Assembly (NCBI RefSeq): GCF_019312585.1
Contig: NZ_JAHWDP010000001.1
Span: 744,001 to 808,000 of the forward strand
Direction of reading: 5' to 3'
Source: Halomarinibacterium sedimenti
GTDB lineage: Bacteria > Bacteroidota > Bacteroidia > Flavobacteriales > Flavobacteriaceae
DNA: 64,000 nucleotides
Shown here: piece after piece, positions 37,414 through 45,552 of the stretch
Layout of the letters: the number at the start of each line of letters is the position of its first letter
How positions within the stretch are numbered: position 1 is the first letter of the stretch
Position numbers and translations under genes: made by a program
The notes under the pieces: model-generated
What the model saw: the letters and a program-made list of their open reading frames with translations, nothing else
Told to the model about the DNA's origin: nothing
Databases searched by the model: none

Positions 37414-38516
37414 ATTACTTGAAACATTTTGCCAGGTAAAGGACGAATGACTCCTTTAAGTTCCATATTCAATAAAATAGAGGCTAATTTAAAGGTGGGT
37501 ACATTGCATTCTATGGCAATGACATCAAGGAGTTCTTTGTCTTTTTCCTTAAGGTAGTTCCAAATAATTTTTTCATCAGTGGTTAATTCTACAAATAACT
37601 GGGTTTGTTTGGGTTTTGATTTTTGTTCATCAATCTCCCAACCCAAATGATACACCAAATCGGCAGCAGAGGTTAATAAATGTGCCTGCTGACTTTTAAT
37701 TAGGTTATTACATCCTTGGCTTTGCGAGTCGGTGGTTCGCCCTGGCACGGCAAATACCTCACGATTATACGAATTGGCAATATCTGCCGTCACCAAACTT
37801 CCCCCTTTTTCAGCAGATTCAATTACAATTGTTGCCTCGCTTAATCCCGCAATAATTCTATTTCGTTTTAAAAAATTATTCCTGTCAAAGTCATCATTAC
37901 TCCAAAATTCTGTGATAAAGCCTCCATTCTCTTCCATTTTTGCCACATACTTTTTGTGAGTTTTTGGGTAGATTTGATTAAACCCGTGAGCTAAACAACC
38001 AATGGTTTGCAACCTTAAATCCATGGCCTTTTTCTGTGCTGTGATATCAATTCCATAAGCAAATCCCGAAATAATGACAGGATTTAAAGGTGCAAGATCT
38101 TCAAGAAGCTTTTCGCAAAAGGTAATTCCGTAGGTAGTAGCATTTCGTGTTCCAACAATACTAATGAGTTTTTTATTTTGAATATCAATATTCCCCTTCA
38201 TGAAAAAAAGGATGGGACCATCCAAGCAATGCTTAAGTCCTTCAGGGTAGTGTTTATCTAGGAAATAAGAATAGTTAATTTTATGTTCTTCAATAAATGA
38301 TAATTCAGCTTCAGCTTCGGGTAAATGGAGATCCAGAGAAAGTTCTTTCAGTTTTATTTGCCCAATTCCTTCTATTTTTAATAATCTCGATTTTTTTTCT
38401 TTGAAAATTCCTTCCGCAGAGCCGACCGCTTGGACTAACTTTTTTGCCGAAGTATCGCCAAGGTTAGGAACACGCTGTAAAGCAAGGGTATATAATAATT
38501 CCTTTTTAGAAAGCAT
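37410..38516 (-). CDS. dprA: DNA-processing protein DprA
   Basis: 368 residues. A helix-hairpin-helix-like N-terminal part (RVPNLGDTSAKKLVQAVGS) precedes the Rossmann-like DprA core (SIVGTRNATTYG, VISGFAYGIDITAQKKA, LAHGFNQIYPKTHK). It ends with EVFAVPGRTTDSQSQGCNNLIKSQQAHL and a winged-helix C-terminal domain. DprA binds single-stranded DNA and loads RecA during natural transformation. It suggests competence potential, though the protein is widespread. Confidence 0.96.
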   Translation of the reverse strand: MLSKKELLYTLALQRVPNLGDTSAKKLVQAVGSAEGIFKEKKSRLLKIEGIGQIKLKELSLDLHLPEAEAELSFIEEHKINYSYFLDKHYPEGLKHCLDGPILFFMKGNIDIQNKKLISIVGTRNATTYGITFCEKLLEDLAPLNPVIISGFAYGIDITAQKKAMDLRLQTIGCLAHGFNQIYPKTHKKYVAKMEENGGFITEFWSNDDFDRNNFLKRNRIIAGLSEATIVIESAEKGGSLVTADIANSYNREVFAVPGRTTDSQSQGCNNLIKSQQAHLLTSAADLVYHLGWEIDEQKSKPKQTQLFVELTTDEKIIWNYLKEKDKELLDVIAIECNVPTFKLASILLNMELKGVIRPLPGKMFQVI

Positions 38517-38626
38517 AGATTAGAAAAGCTGTGGGGAGATGCTCAAAAATAACTAAAAAATTATTTGTTGAAAAGTTCCTCTATGAACTTTTGATAGTGG
38601 CGTAAAAAAAATTTAAGTTTGTTTCT

Positions 38627-39547
38627 ATGCAATTGGTAACATACATAAAAGACTTATTATATCGATATGAATGTGTTATCGTGCCTGGCTTTGGTGCATT
38701 TTTAACACGGTATCGTGCCGCTCAAATTGATGACAATCATACCTTTTACCCTCCAGGAAAAACTCTTTCTTTTAATAGGCAACTACAAACAAACGATGGC
38801 ATTTTAGCACATCATGTAGCGTCTAACGAAAATTGCAGTTATGAAGTAGCTTTACAAAAAGTGAGAAATTTTGCAGGAAAGATTTCGCTTCAACTATCTG
38901 AAGGAGAAACTGTAGTGCTTCAAAACATAGGTGAGTTTTTCTTAAATAAAGAAAGAAAAATTCAATTTATTCCTTCGGAAAAAGAAAATTACAGTCCTTC
39001 TTCTTTTGGTTTATCTTCGTTTGTATCTCCAAAAATTGAACGTATTTCTGAAGAATCCCCTTCAAAACTAGTTTCTATAGCACAAGAGAAAAAGAAAACT
39101 GTCATTCCGTATATGCGGTATGCAGCTATTGGGCTACTGGCAATAACCATAGGTGGGTTTAGCGGTTTGAAAATTTATGAAGGAGAAGTAGAAAAACACA
39201 ATTTTGCTGAAAAGAAAAAAGCAGACGCACTTGTTGAAACTCAAATTCAAGAAGCAACATTTGTCATTGAAAGTTTCCCTCCTTTAACTATTTCTATACC
39301 GAAAGAAAGTGGCAAATACCATATTGTTGCAGGTGCTTTTAGAATTGAAGAAAACGCTCATAAAAAAGTAACCCAACTTACCGAAAAAGGCTTTTCGGCA
39401 AGAATTATTGGCGCTAATAAATACGGGCTTCACCAAGTTGTATATAGTTCTCATCAAGATAGGTTAGAAGCACTACATATGCTGCAATCCATAAAAAATT
39501 CTGAAAATAAAGAAGCTTGGTTATTAGTCCAAGACCTTTCGGAGTAA
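38627..39547 (+). CDS. HU-like domain and SPOR domain membrane protein
   Basis: 306 residues. The first about 130 residues resemble the paired prokaryotic HU-like domains of the CCDC81 type (YECVIVPGFGAFLTRYR, then VVLQNIGEFFLNKERKIQF). One transmembrane helix lies at about 164-183. A SPOR domain at about 226-306 (KYHIVAGAFRIEENA...) would bind denuded glycan strands in the periplasm. A protein with a cytoplasmic nucleic-acid-like fold and a periplasmic septal-peptidoglycan domain could link chromosome or polymer to the division site. That is inference. It is transcribed divergently from dprA. Confidence 0.82.
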   Translation: MQLVTYIKDLLYRYECVIVPGFGAFLTRYRAAQIDDNHTFYPPGKTLSFNRQLQTNDGILAHHVASNENCSYEVALQKVRNFAGKISLQLSEGETVVLQNIGEFFLNKERKIQFIPSEKENYSPSSFGLSSFVSPKIERISEESPSKLVSIAQEKKKTVIPYMRYAAIGLLAITIGGFSGLKIYEGEVEKHNFAEKKKADALVETQIQEATFVIESFPPLTISIPKESGKYHIVAGAFRIEENAHKKVTQLTEKGFSARIIGANKYGLHQVVYSSHQDRLEALHMLQSIKNSENKEAWLLVQDLSE

Positions 39548-39619
39548 TTCCATATTTCTTTTCTGCTTTATATTCCTTTACTAAAGACAAATACTTTTTA
39601 CCTTTGTTAAAAATTTATA

Positions 39620-40132
39620 ATGGAAGCGAAAACTCCTAAGGATTCTAGAACCATCATTACAGACATAGTCCTCCCTAGTGAAACAAATCCCATTGGCAAT
39701 ATGTTTGGAGGAGAATTACTTGCAAGAATGGATAGAGCTGCAAGTATCGCTGCAAGAAGACATAGCCGAAGAATCGTTGTAACCGCTTCTGTAAATCATG
39801 TGGCTTTTAATAAAATGATTCCTTTAGGAAGTGTTGTTACCGTTGAAGCCAAAATTTCTAGATCTTTTAACAGTTCTATGGAAGTCTATATGGATGTATG
39901 GATTGAAGATAGAGAAAGCGGACTTAGAAGTAAAGCCAATGAAGCTATATATACTTTTGTAGCTGTTGACGAAATGGGTAGCCCAGTAAAAGTTCCAGAA
40001 TTAATCCCCGAAACTGAATTAGAAAAAGAACGTTTTATTGCTGCTTTACGCAGAAAACAATTAAGCCTTGTCTTAGCTGGTAAGATGAAGCCCGCAGATG
40101 CTACCGAACTAAAAGCGCTTTTCGAATCCTAA
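39620..40132 (+). CDS. Acyl-CoA thioesterase, hotdog fold (YciA-like)
   Basis: 170 residues. A single hotdog domain with the typical stretch GNMFGGELLARMDRAASIAARRHS and the following VTASVNHVAFNKMIPLGSVV. It hydrolyses acyl-CoA thioesters in the cytoplasm. The C-terminal 25 residues form a helical tail. It sits alone between the HU-SPOR gene and the subtilase gene. Confidence 0.93.
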   Translation: MEAKTPKDSRTIITDIVLPSETNPIGNMFGGELLARMDRAASIAARRHSRRIVVTASVNHVAFNKMIPLGSVVTVEAKISRSFNSSMEVYMDVWIEDRESGLRSKANEAIYTFVAVDEMGSPVKVPELIPETELEKERFIAALRRKQLSLVLAGKMKPADATELKALFES

Positions 40133-40185
40133 AATAAACTCCTCCTTTAGGGTGTTAATATTCTGATTTTTTAAATGTTTATATA

Positions 40186-40193
40186 TATATTTG
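40186..40193 (+). promoter_or_regulatory. Bacteroidetes -7 box upstream of the subtilase (TATATTTG)
   Basis: A full TAnnTTTG match within a TA repeat. It would give a leader of about 130 nt. That leader holds two mutually exclusive short stems: AATGCCC 40245-40251 with GGGCATT 40288-40294, or CCCAA 40267-40271 with TTGGG 40286-40290. Confidence 0.45.
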
Positions 40194-40326
40194 AAATTCT
40201 ATAAATATTTAGAACGTTTTTAGTTCAAATTCAGTCTATTGTGAAATGCCCTTTTATTATTACTAACCCAACCGAAGATGACTCTTTGGGCATTCCATCT
40301 TCCTGTTTTTCAAATACCTTATACCT

Positions 40327-43300
40327 ATGAAAAAAATTATCTTCCTGCTTTTTACGTTTACTACATTTTTTGGATTATCCCAAAATTTCCTTCAGTTTCA
40401 AGATGAGACGATTGAGATACAAGAAAACATTCAATCTTTTGATTGGGATCAAATGCCCGAAAATTCACATTTAGCCAACGGTTATGTAGGATGGGTTCAA
40501 TTCTATAATACTCCAACTCAGAATATTCAAGATGATTTTAAATCAAGAGGCCTTGAGCTTATCAGTTATATTCCTCATAAAACCTATCTGTTTTATTTCC
40601 CTAGAAATACTTCAATAGCGTATTTACAATCTAAAGGGGTTAGAGCTATAATTCCTGTAGAAGGTCGTTTTAAGTTGAGCGAAGAGCTCAAAAATGGTGA
40701 CATTGGGGAATGGGCTCAAATAGATGATAAAATATTGGTTACACTTCAATACCTTGACTATGTCGATTACAATTTTGTTATTAACGATTTAGCCGAAAGA
40801 CAAATCTCTTTACAACAATCTTACAAAGGATCTAATAATATAGATTTATTAATACCAGATAATTGCCTTGAAGAACTTTCAAGTTTGGCTTACGTAAAAT
40901 GGGTTGAACTTATTGTTGCTCCAGATGTAAAAGATGATACAAGAGGTAGAAGTCTTCATAGATCGAGTAACCTTGACACGCAAGGTGCTGGTAGAAATTA
41001 TACTGGTGTTGGAATTGGCGTGATGGTTAGAGATGATGGAATCGTTGGCCCTCATATAGATTTTGAAGGAAGAATAGACAATACTGGAGCTACCGGTTCT
41101 GGTCCAAGCCATGGAGATGGGGTTGGAGGTATTATGGCTGGCGCAGGAAATTTAAATCCAGATATGAGAGGAATGGCTGCAGGATCTGATGTATATGTAG
41201 TTGATTATGTTTCTAGTTTTTTGGATTCTGAAACAGTAACGCTAATTAATTCTGGAGATGTTCAAATTACAAATTCATCTTATAGTAATGGATGTAATGC
41301 TGGATATACAACTGTAACACAAACAGTAGATACCCAAACACAAGCAATCCCAAGTTTATTGCATGTTTTTTCTGCTGGAAACTCAAACAATAATAATTGT
41401 GGTTATGGTGCAGGAAGCCAATGGGGAAATATTACAGGAGGTCATAAACAAGGCAAGAATGTTATTGCTACAGCCAATGTTTTTTACAACGGAAATTTAG
41501 TCTCTTCTAGTAGTAGAGGACCTGCACATGATGGTAGAATTAAACCAGATATCGCCGCAAATGGGCAAAATCAAAATTCGACAAATGAAAATAACACCTA
41601 TCAAGTTTTTGGTGGAACATCTGGAGCAGCTCCAGGGATTGCTGGAATTTCTGCGCAATTATATGAAGCCTATGGCAATTTAAATGGAGGAGCTTTGCCA
41701 GAATCTGCTTTAATAAAAGCTACTCTATTAAATACTGCAAATGACTATGGAAATGTAGGTCCAGATTTTAAATTTGGGTGGGGAATTGTAAATGCCTTAA
41801 GAGCTGGGATCTTAATTGAAGATGGAAGATATTTATCTAATAACATCATTCAAGGAAATACAAATACTCATACCATTAATGTACCGTCTGGTACGACACA
41901 AGTTCGCTTTATGCTTTATTGGAGTGATGCCCCTGCAACGCCAGGTGCATCCCCAGCTCTTGTAAATGATTTGGATTTGGTTGTTACCGATCCTTCTAAT
42001 AATGCGGAGCTTCCTTGGGTATTAGACCACACTCCAGATCCTACGTTGTTAGATTTACCTGCAACAAAGGGTCCTGACCATTTAAATAATATGGAACAAG
42101 TATTAATAAACAATCCTGCTGCTGGAAATTATGATTTAGAGGTTACGGGATTTAATGTTCCAGTTGGTCCGCAAAGCTATTATATTGTTTATGAAATAAT
42201 TCAAGATAATTTAACAATAACCTATCCAAATGATGGCGAGAGTTTTGTTCCTGGCCAAACGGAAACCATTCATTGGGATGCAGTTAATACAACAGATGCA
42301 TTTACCTTAGAGTATTCTACAGATAATGGAGGTACTTGGAATGCAATTAATACAGTTTCTAACAATGTAACAAATTATAATTGGCTTGTTCCTAGCGCAT
42401 TAACAGGAGAAGCGAAAATTCGAATTACAAGTGGAGCATTTTCAGATGAAAGTGATGGAACTTTTTCTATTGCAGCTCAGGTTACAGGTCTAACCATCAC
42501 TCAAGTATGTCCTACACAAGCTATCTTTAATTGGAATGCCACTGCAGGTGCTGAAAATTATGATGTATACATTCTTGGACAAAAGTATATGGAAATAGCT
42601 GGTAATAGTACAACCAATACTATTACAGTTCCAATTTCCAATGCAACAGACCCTATTTGGTATTCTATTGTGGCTAAAAATGATACAGATGGATGGAAAA
42701 CAAAAAGACTAATTGCTTTGAACCACCCTGGAGGGTTATTAAATTGTTCTTTAACTAATGATATGGAATTAACTTCTATTAATAATGCTCCTGGAGAGTT
42801 TTCTGGAGCATGTGGTGGAGGCACAGACACAATTGTATCAGTTAATATAACTAACACAGGCATAAACCCTCAAAGTAATTTTACTGTTAGTTATCAGCTT
42901 TCGGGAGGCCCCATAGTAGATGAAACCTATACCGGTACCTTAAATTCTGGAGAGCAAGTAACTTATGAATTTGCAACACCTGTTTCCATAACATCAAATG
43001 GCACCTATACATTAACAAGTTATGTGACTTTAACGGGTGACCAAAATTCAGCAAACGATGAAAAAACACTAGAATTCTATGCTCAAACGGATGCCACTGG
43101 GGTTCCTTTTGAAGAAACTTTTGAATCTATTGGAGTGCCACCACTTGGTTGGTTCGTGAATAATCCAGACAATGACATTACGTGGGAGGCTAGAGAAAAT
43201 ATTGCCGGAATAGATGGCACATTAACAACAGTAGCATTTGTGGATAATTATAGTTATAACGCTGCTGGCGAAGAAGACCAACTGGTTACGGAGTATTTCG

Positions 43301-43896
43301 ATTTAACATCTAGCACCGAGCCCTATTTGGAATTTGCACTTGCTAAAGCACAATATTCGGCTACTTTGTTTGACACATTGCGAGTTGAGATATCAACAGA
43401 TTGTGGGGTATCATTTTCAACTATTTATGAAAAAACTGATTTAGAATTATCTACCATTCCAGATTACAACACTGATAATGATTGGGCTCCTGCTACTCCA
43501 AACGATTGGAGAGTTGAATCTATAGATTTAAGTGCTTACGCTGGAGAAATAGTTTTCTTTAGATTTATAAATATTACTGGATATGGAAACAGTACACATA
43601 TTGATAATATTAATGTTACTGGTGTGCTTTCTTCACCTAGCTTTATAGCAAGCCAAATTATCATGTACCCTAATCCTTCCTCAGAAACAGTTTCTATTTC
43701 GTTTGGGAATATAGTTTCCAACAATGCTCAAGTGATTGTTTCAAATAGTTTAGGTCAGATTGTTTCAGAAATTAATGAAGACATAAATTCAAATGCTACA
43801 GTAAACATCAATGTAAGCAACTATGCAAGAGGTATCTATTTTGTTACTATTAAAACTGACACAGGTACTATTACCAAAAAATTACTTAAAAAATAA
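40327..43896 (+). CDS. T9SS-exported S8 (subtilisin-like) serine protease, multidomain
   Basis: 1189 residues. A signal peptide (cleaved after GLSQ) and a propeptide lead to the catalytic domain. The catalytic triad is Asp236 (RDDG), His262 (SHGDGVGG) and Ser432 (GTSGAAP), with the oxyanion asparagine in FSAGNSNN. The serine motif has Gly where GTSMAAP has Met. After the protease come a beta-sandwich, a Kre9/Ser-Thr-rich-like repeat (TYPNDGESFVPGQTETIHWDA, about 630-715), a fibronectin-like part, a CARDB-like part and a MAM/adhesin-like part (about 920-1100). A T9SS type A signal (MYPNPSSETVSIS, GIYFVTI) ends the protein. It is an extracellular protease. Confidence 0.95.
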   Translation: MKKIIFLLFTFTTFFGLSQNFLQFQDETIEIQENIQSFDWDQMPENSHLANGYVGWVQFYNTPTQNIQDDFKSRGLELISYIPHKTYLFYFPRNTSIAYLQSKGVRAIIPVEGRFKLSEELKNGDIGEWAQIDDKILVTLQYLDYVDYNFVINDLAERQISLQQSYKGSNNIDLLIPDNCLEELSSLAYVKWVELIVAPDVKDDTRGRSLHRSSNLDTQGAGRNYTGVGIGVMVRDDGIVGPHIDFEGRIDNTGATGSGPSHGDGVGGIMAGAGNLNPDMRGMAAGSDVYVVDYVSSFLDSETVTLINSGDVQITNSSYSNGCNAGYTTVTQTVDTQTQAIPSLLHVFSAGNSNNNNCGYGAGSQWGNITGGHKQGKNVIATANVFYNGNLVSSSSRGPAHDGRIKPDIAANGQNQNSTNENNTYQVFGGTSGAAPGIAGISAQLYEAYGNLNGGALPESALIKATLLNTANDYGNVGPDFKFGWGIVNALRAGILIEDGRYLSNNIIQGNTNTHTINVPSGTTQVRFMLYWSDAPATPGASPALVNDLDLVVTDPSNNAELPWVLDHTPDPTLLDLPATKGPDHLNNMEQVLINNPAAGNYDLEVTGFNVPVGPQSYYIVYEIIQDNLTITYPNDGESFVPGQTETIHWDAVNTTDAFTLEYSTDNGGTWNAINTVSNNVTNYNWLVPSALTGEAKIRITSGAFSDESDGTFSIAAQVTGLTITQVCPTQAIFNWNATAGAENYDVYILGQKYMEIAGNSTTNTITVPISNATDPIWYSIVAKNDTDGWKTKRLIALNHPGGLLNCSLTNDMELTSINNAPGEFSGACGGGTDTIVSVNITNTGINPQSNFTVSYQLSGGPIVDETYTGTLNSGEQVTYEFATPVSITSNGTYTLTSYVTLTGDQNSANDEKTLEFYAQTDATGVPFEETFESIGVPPLGWFVNNPDNDITWEARENIAGIDGTLTTVAFVDNYSYNAAGEEDQLVTEYFDLTSSTEPYLEFALAKAQYSATLFDTLRVEISTDCGVSFSTIYEKTDLELSTIPDYNTDNDWAPATPNDWRVESIDLSAYAGEIVFFRFINITGYGNSTHIDNINVTGVLSSPSFIASQIIMYPNPSSETVSISFGNIVSNNAQVIVSNSLGQIVSEINEDINSNATVNINVSNYARGIYFVTIKTDTGTITKKLLKK

Positions 43897-43915
43897 TTTC
43901 AATTACTAGTGTTAT

Positions 43916-43942
43916 AAAAGCCCCAATATTGGGGCTTTTTTT
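43916..43942 (+). terminator. Intrinsic terminator after the subtilase
   Basis: A perfect palindrome, AAAAGCCCCAAT (43916-43927) with ATTGGGGCTTTT (43928-43939), followed by more T. It insulates the subtilase from the regulator gene that starts the sulfur module. Confidence 0.92.
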
Positions 43943-43967
43943 ATATTTAAATAGTATTTTGAAACTT

Positions 43968-44594
43968 ATGATACAAGAACTTAAAAATAGTTATGGTCAT
44001 CTTTTTGAAAATGAACTTCTTGAAGAAATAAATCAAGTTGGTACTTTTAAAGAAATTCCACAAGACTTTACTTTAATTGAAATAGGTGAGTATATAAAAT
44101 CTATGCCTTTACTTATTTCCGGGGCTATAAAAGTGTTAAGAGAAGATAATGACGGAGATGAGCTTCTTCTTTATTTTCTTGAAAGAGGAGATACATGTGC
44201 GATGACTCTAAGCTGTTGTTTGGGGCAAACCAAAAGTGAAATAAGAGCCATTGCGGAGTTGGATACCAAACTAGTCATGATTCCCATTCAAAAAATGGAG
44301 GAATGGACAGGAAAATATAGGACCTGGAGGAACTTTGTATTTGAAAGCTATCATAACAGGCTTATGGAAATGCTTGAGACTATTGACAACATTGCGTTTA
44401 TGAAAATGGACGAACGCCTATTAAAGTATCTAAACGATAAAGTAAAAGTTACCAAGGAACATATGTTACACATTACGCATCAAGAAATAGCATATGATCT
44501 TCATACCTCAAGGGTAGTAATTTCTAGGCTGCTTAAAAGTTTAGAGAAATTAAAAAAGATTAAGCTCCATAGAAATAATATAGAAATATTGTAA
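43968..44594 (+). CDS. Cysteine-rich Crp/Fnr family regulator of the sulfur module
   Basis: 208 residues from the ATG at 43968. An upstream TTG at 43929 lies inside the terminator stem and is rejected. An N-terminal cyclic-nucleotide-binding-type beta-roll (about 20-125) is followed by a long dimer helix and a winged helix-turn-helix (ITHQEIAYDLHTSRVVISRLLKSLEKL). The sensor domain holds Cys77, Cys83 and Cys84 (GDTCAMTLSCC). There is no N-terminal Fnr iron-sulfur cluster motif. These cysteines are candidates for sensing persulfide, metal or redox stress. It probably binds the GTAAC-N4-GTTAC palindromes upstream of the three following units. Confidence 0.88.
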   Translation: MIQELKNSYGHLFENELLEEINQVGTFKEIPQDFTLIEIGEYIKSMPLLISGAIKVLREDNDGDELLLYFLERGDTCAMTLSCCLGQTKSEIRAIAELDTKLVMIPIQKMEEWTGKYRTWRNFVFESYHNRLMEMLETIDNIAFMKMDERLLKYLNDKVKVTKEHMLHITHQEIAYDLHTSRVVISRLLKSLEKLKKIKLHRNNIEIL

Positions 44595-44610
44595 TTCTAA
44601 TTTTAGAATA

Positions 44611-44626
44611 TGTAACCTTTGTTACA
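44611..44626. promoter_or_regulatory. Operator 1: TGTAACCTTTGTTACA palindrome
   Basis: Arms TGTAAC and GTTACA are exact inverse complements separated by 4 bases, the geometry of Crp/Fnr-type dimer sites. It lies between the Crp/Fnr gene and tauE-like 44672. The core GTAAC-N4-GTTAC recurs at 45482-45497 and 47873-47888. Confidence 0.75.
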
Positions 44627-44647
44627 GCTTATCTTATCTAAAGACTT

Positions 44648-44655
44648 TACTTTTG
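44648..44655 (+). promoter_or_regulatory. -7 box for the TauE-like gene (TACTTTTG)
   Basis: A full TAnnTTTG match starting 21 bases after operator 1 and ending 16 bases before the ATG. The operator centre would be about 41-43 bases upstream of transcription start, as for class II Crp activation. Confidence 0.65.
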
Positions 44656-44671
44656 CCTTCTAATAGATTAC

Positions 44672-45475
44672 ATGGAAATTACTCAAATTTTAGGATATTT
44701 TGGTGCTTTAGTAATAGGAATAATATTGGGGTTAATCGGTGGGGGCGGTTCGATTTTAACAGTTCCCGTTTTAGTTTATCTTTTCTATATTAATCCTGTT
44801 ACTGCTACAGCTTATTCACTTTTTGTTGTTGGTATTTCAGCATTAGTAGGTGCAATAAATAATATCAAAAAGCGACTAATTGACTTTAGAACAGCTATAG
44901 TTTTTTCTATCCCCGCTTTTATAGCTGTTTATATTTCAAGGAAATATTTAGTGCCTGCTATCCCGGAAGAACTTATAACCATTGGTACTTTTGTTTTAAC
45001 AAAAAATGTTGCAATCATGGTATTCTTTGCCATTATTATGCTCATTGCCTCCATTTCAATGATTCGAGATGTAAAGGAAACATCAGAAGGTGCCCTTCAA
45101 AGAATTGCTTACAATTATCCTTTAATTATTGTTGAAGGCTTAGTGGTTGGAATCCTAACAGGAATTGTAGGCGCTGGTGGAGGATTTCTCATAATACCAG
45201 CTTTGGTATTATTTGCAAAACTCCCCATGAAGAAAGCCGTAGCAACCTCCTTATTAATTATTGCTATTAAATCACTCATAGGCTTTATAGGAGATATTGA
45301 AACACTTAATATAGATTGGTATTTTCTTTTAACTTTTACTTTTATTTCCACAATAGGAATATTTATTGGAGTATGGCTCAACAGATTCATAAATGGTAAA
45401 AAACTAAAGAAGAGCTTTGGCTGGTTTGTACTAATTATGGGAATTTATATTATTATTATGGAAATTAGCAGGTAA
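44672..45475 (+). CDS. TauE/SafE (TSUP) family membrane exporter
   Basis: 267 residues with about 8 hydrophobic segments in two halves. Each half carries the family's glycine-rich signature: GLIGGGGSILTVPVLVYLF near residue 20 and GIVGAGGGFLIIPALVLF near 165. TSUP proteins move sulfur-containing anions such as sulfite, thiosulfate or sulfoacetate. The direction cannot be told from sequence, but location beside a persulfide dioxygenase suggests export of the sulfite it makes. It is preceded by operator 1. Confidence 0.92.
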   Translation: MEITQILGYFGALVIGIILGLIGGGGSILTVPVLVYLFYINPVTATAYSLFVVGISALVGAINNIKKRLIDFRTAIVFSIPAFIAVYISRKYLVPAIPEELITIGTFVLTKNVAIMVFFAIIMLIASISMIRDVKETSEGALQRIAYNYPLIIVEGLVVGILTGIVGAGGGFLIIPALVLFAKLPMKKAVATSLLIIAIKSLIGFIGDIETLNIDWYFLLTFTFISTIGIFIGVWLNRFINGKKLKKSFGWFVLIMGIYIIIMEISR

Positions 45476-45481
45476 TTATAT

Positions 45482-45497
45482 TGTAACCATTGTTACT
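45482..45497. promoter_or_regulatory. Operator 2: GTAAC-N4-GTTAC palindrome
   Basis: TGTAACCATTGTTACT keeps the five-base arms GTAAC/GTTAC of operator 1 with the same 4-base spacer; the outermost pair is lost. It is upstream of the persulfide dioxygenase unit. Confidence 0.75.
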
Positions 45498-45518
45498 GCA
45501 AATGTCCAAAAGCTATTA

Positions 45519-45526
45519 TATCTTAG
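45519..45526 (+). promoter_or_regulatory. -7 box for the persulfide dioxygenase unit (TATCTTAG)
   Basis: Seven of eight positions fit TAnnTTTG (A replaces the third T). It starts 21 bases after operator 2, the same distance as at the TauE-like gene. A weak -7 box fits a promoter that needs an activator. Confidence 0.5.
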
Positions 45527-45552
45527 CACTTTGAAAATAAATACATTGAATT

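Noticed and set aside
43929-43967. TTG start for the Crp/Fnr regulator
   Set aside because: The codon lies inside the subtilase terminator stem. The ATG at 43968 is beyond it and gives a normal protein.
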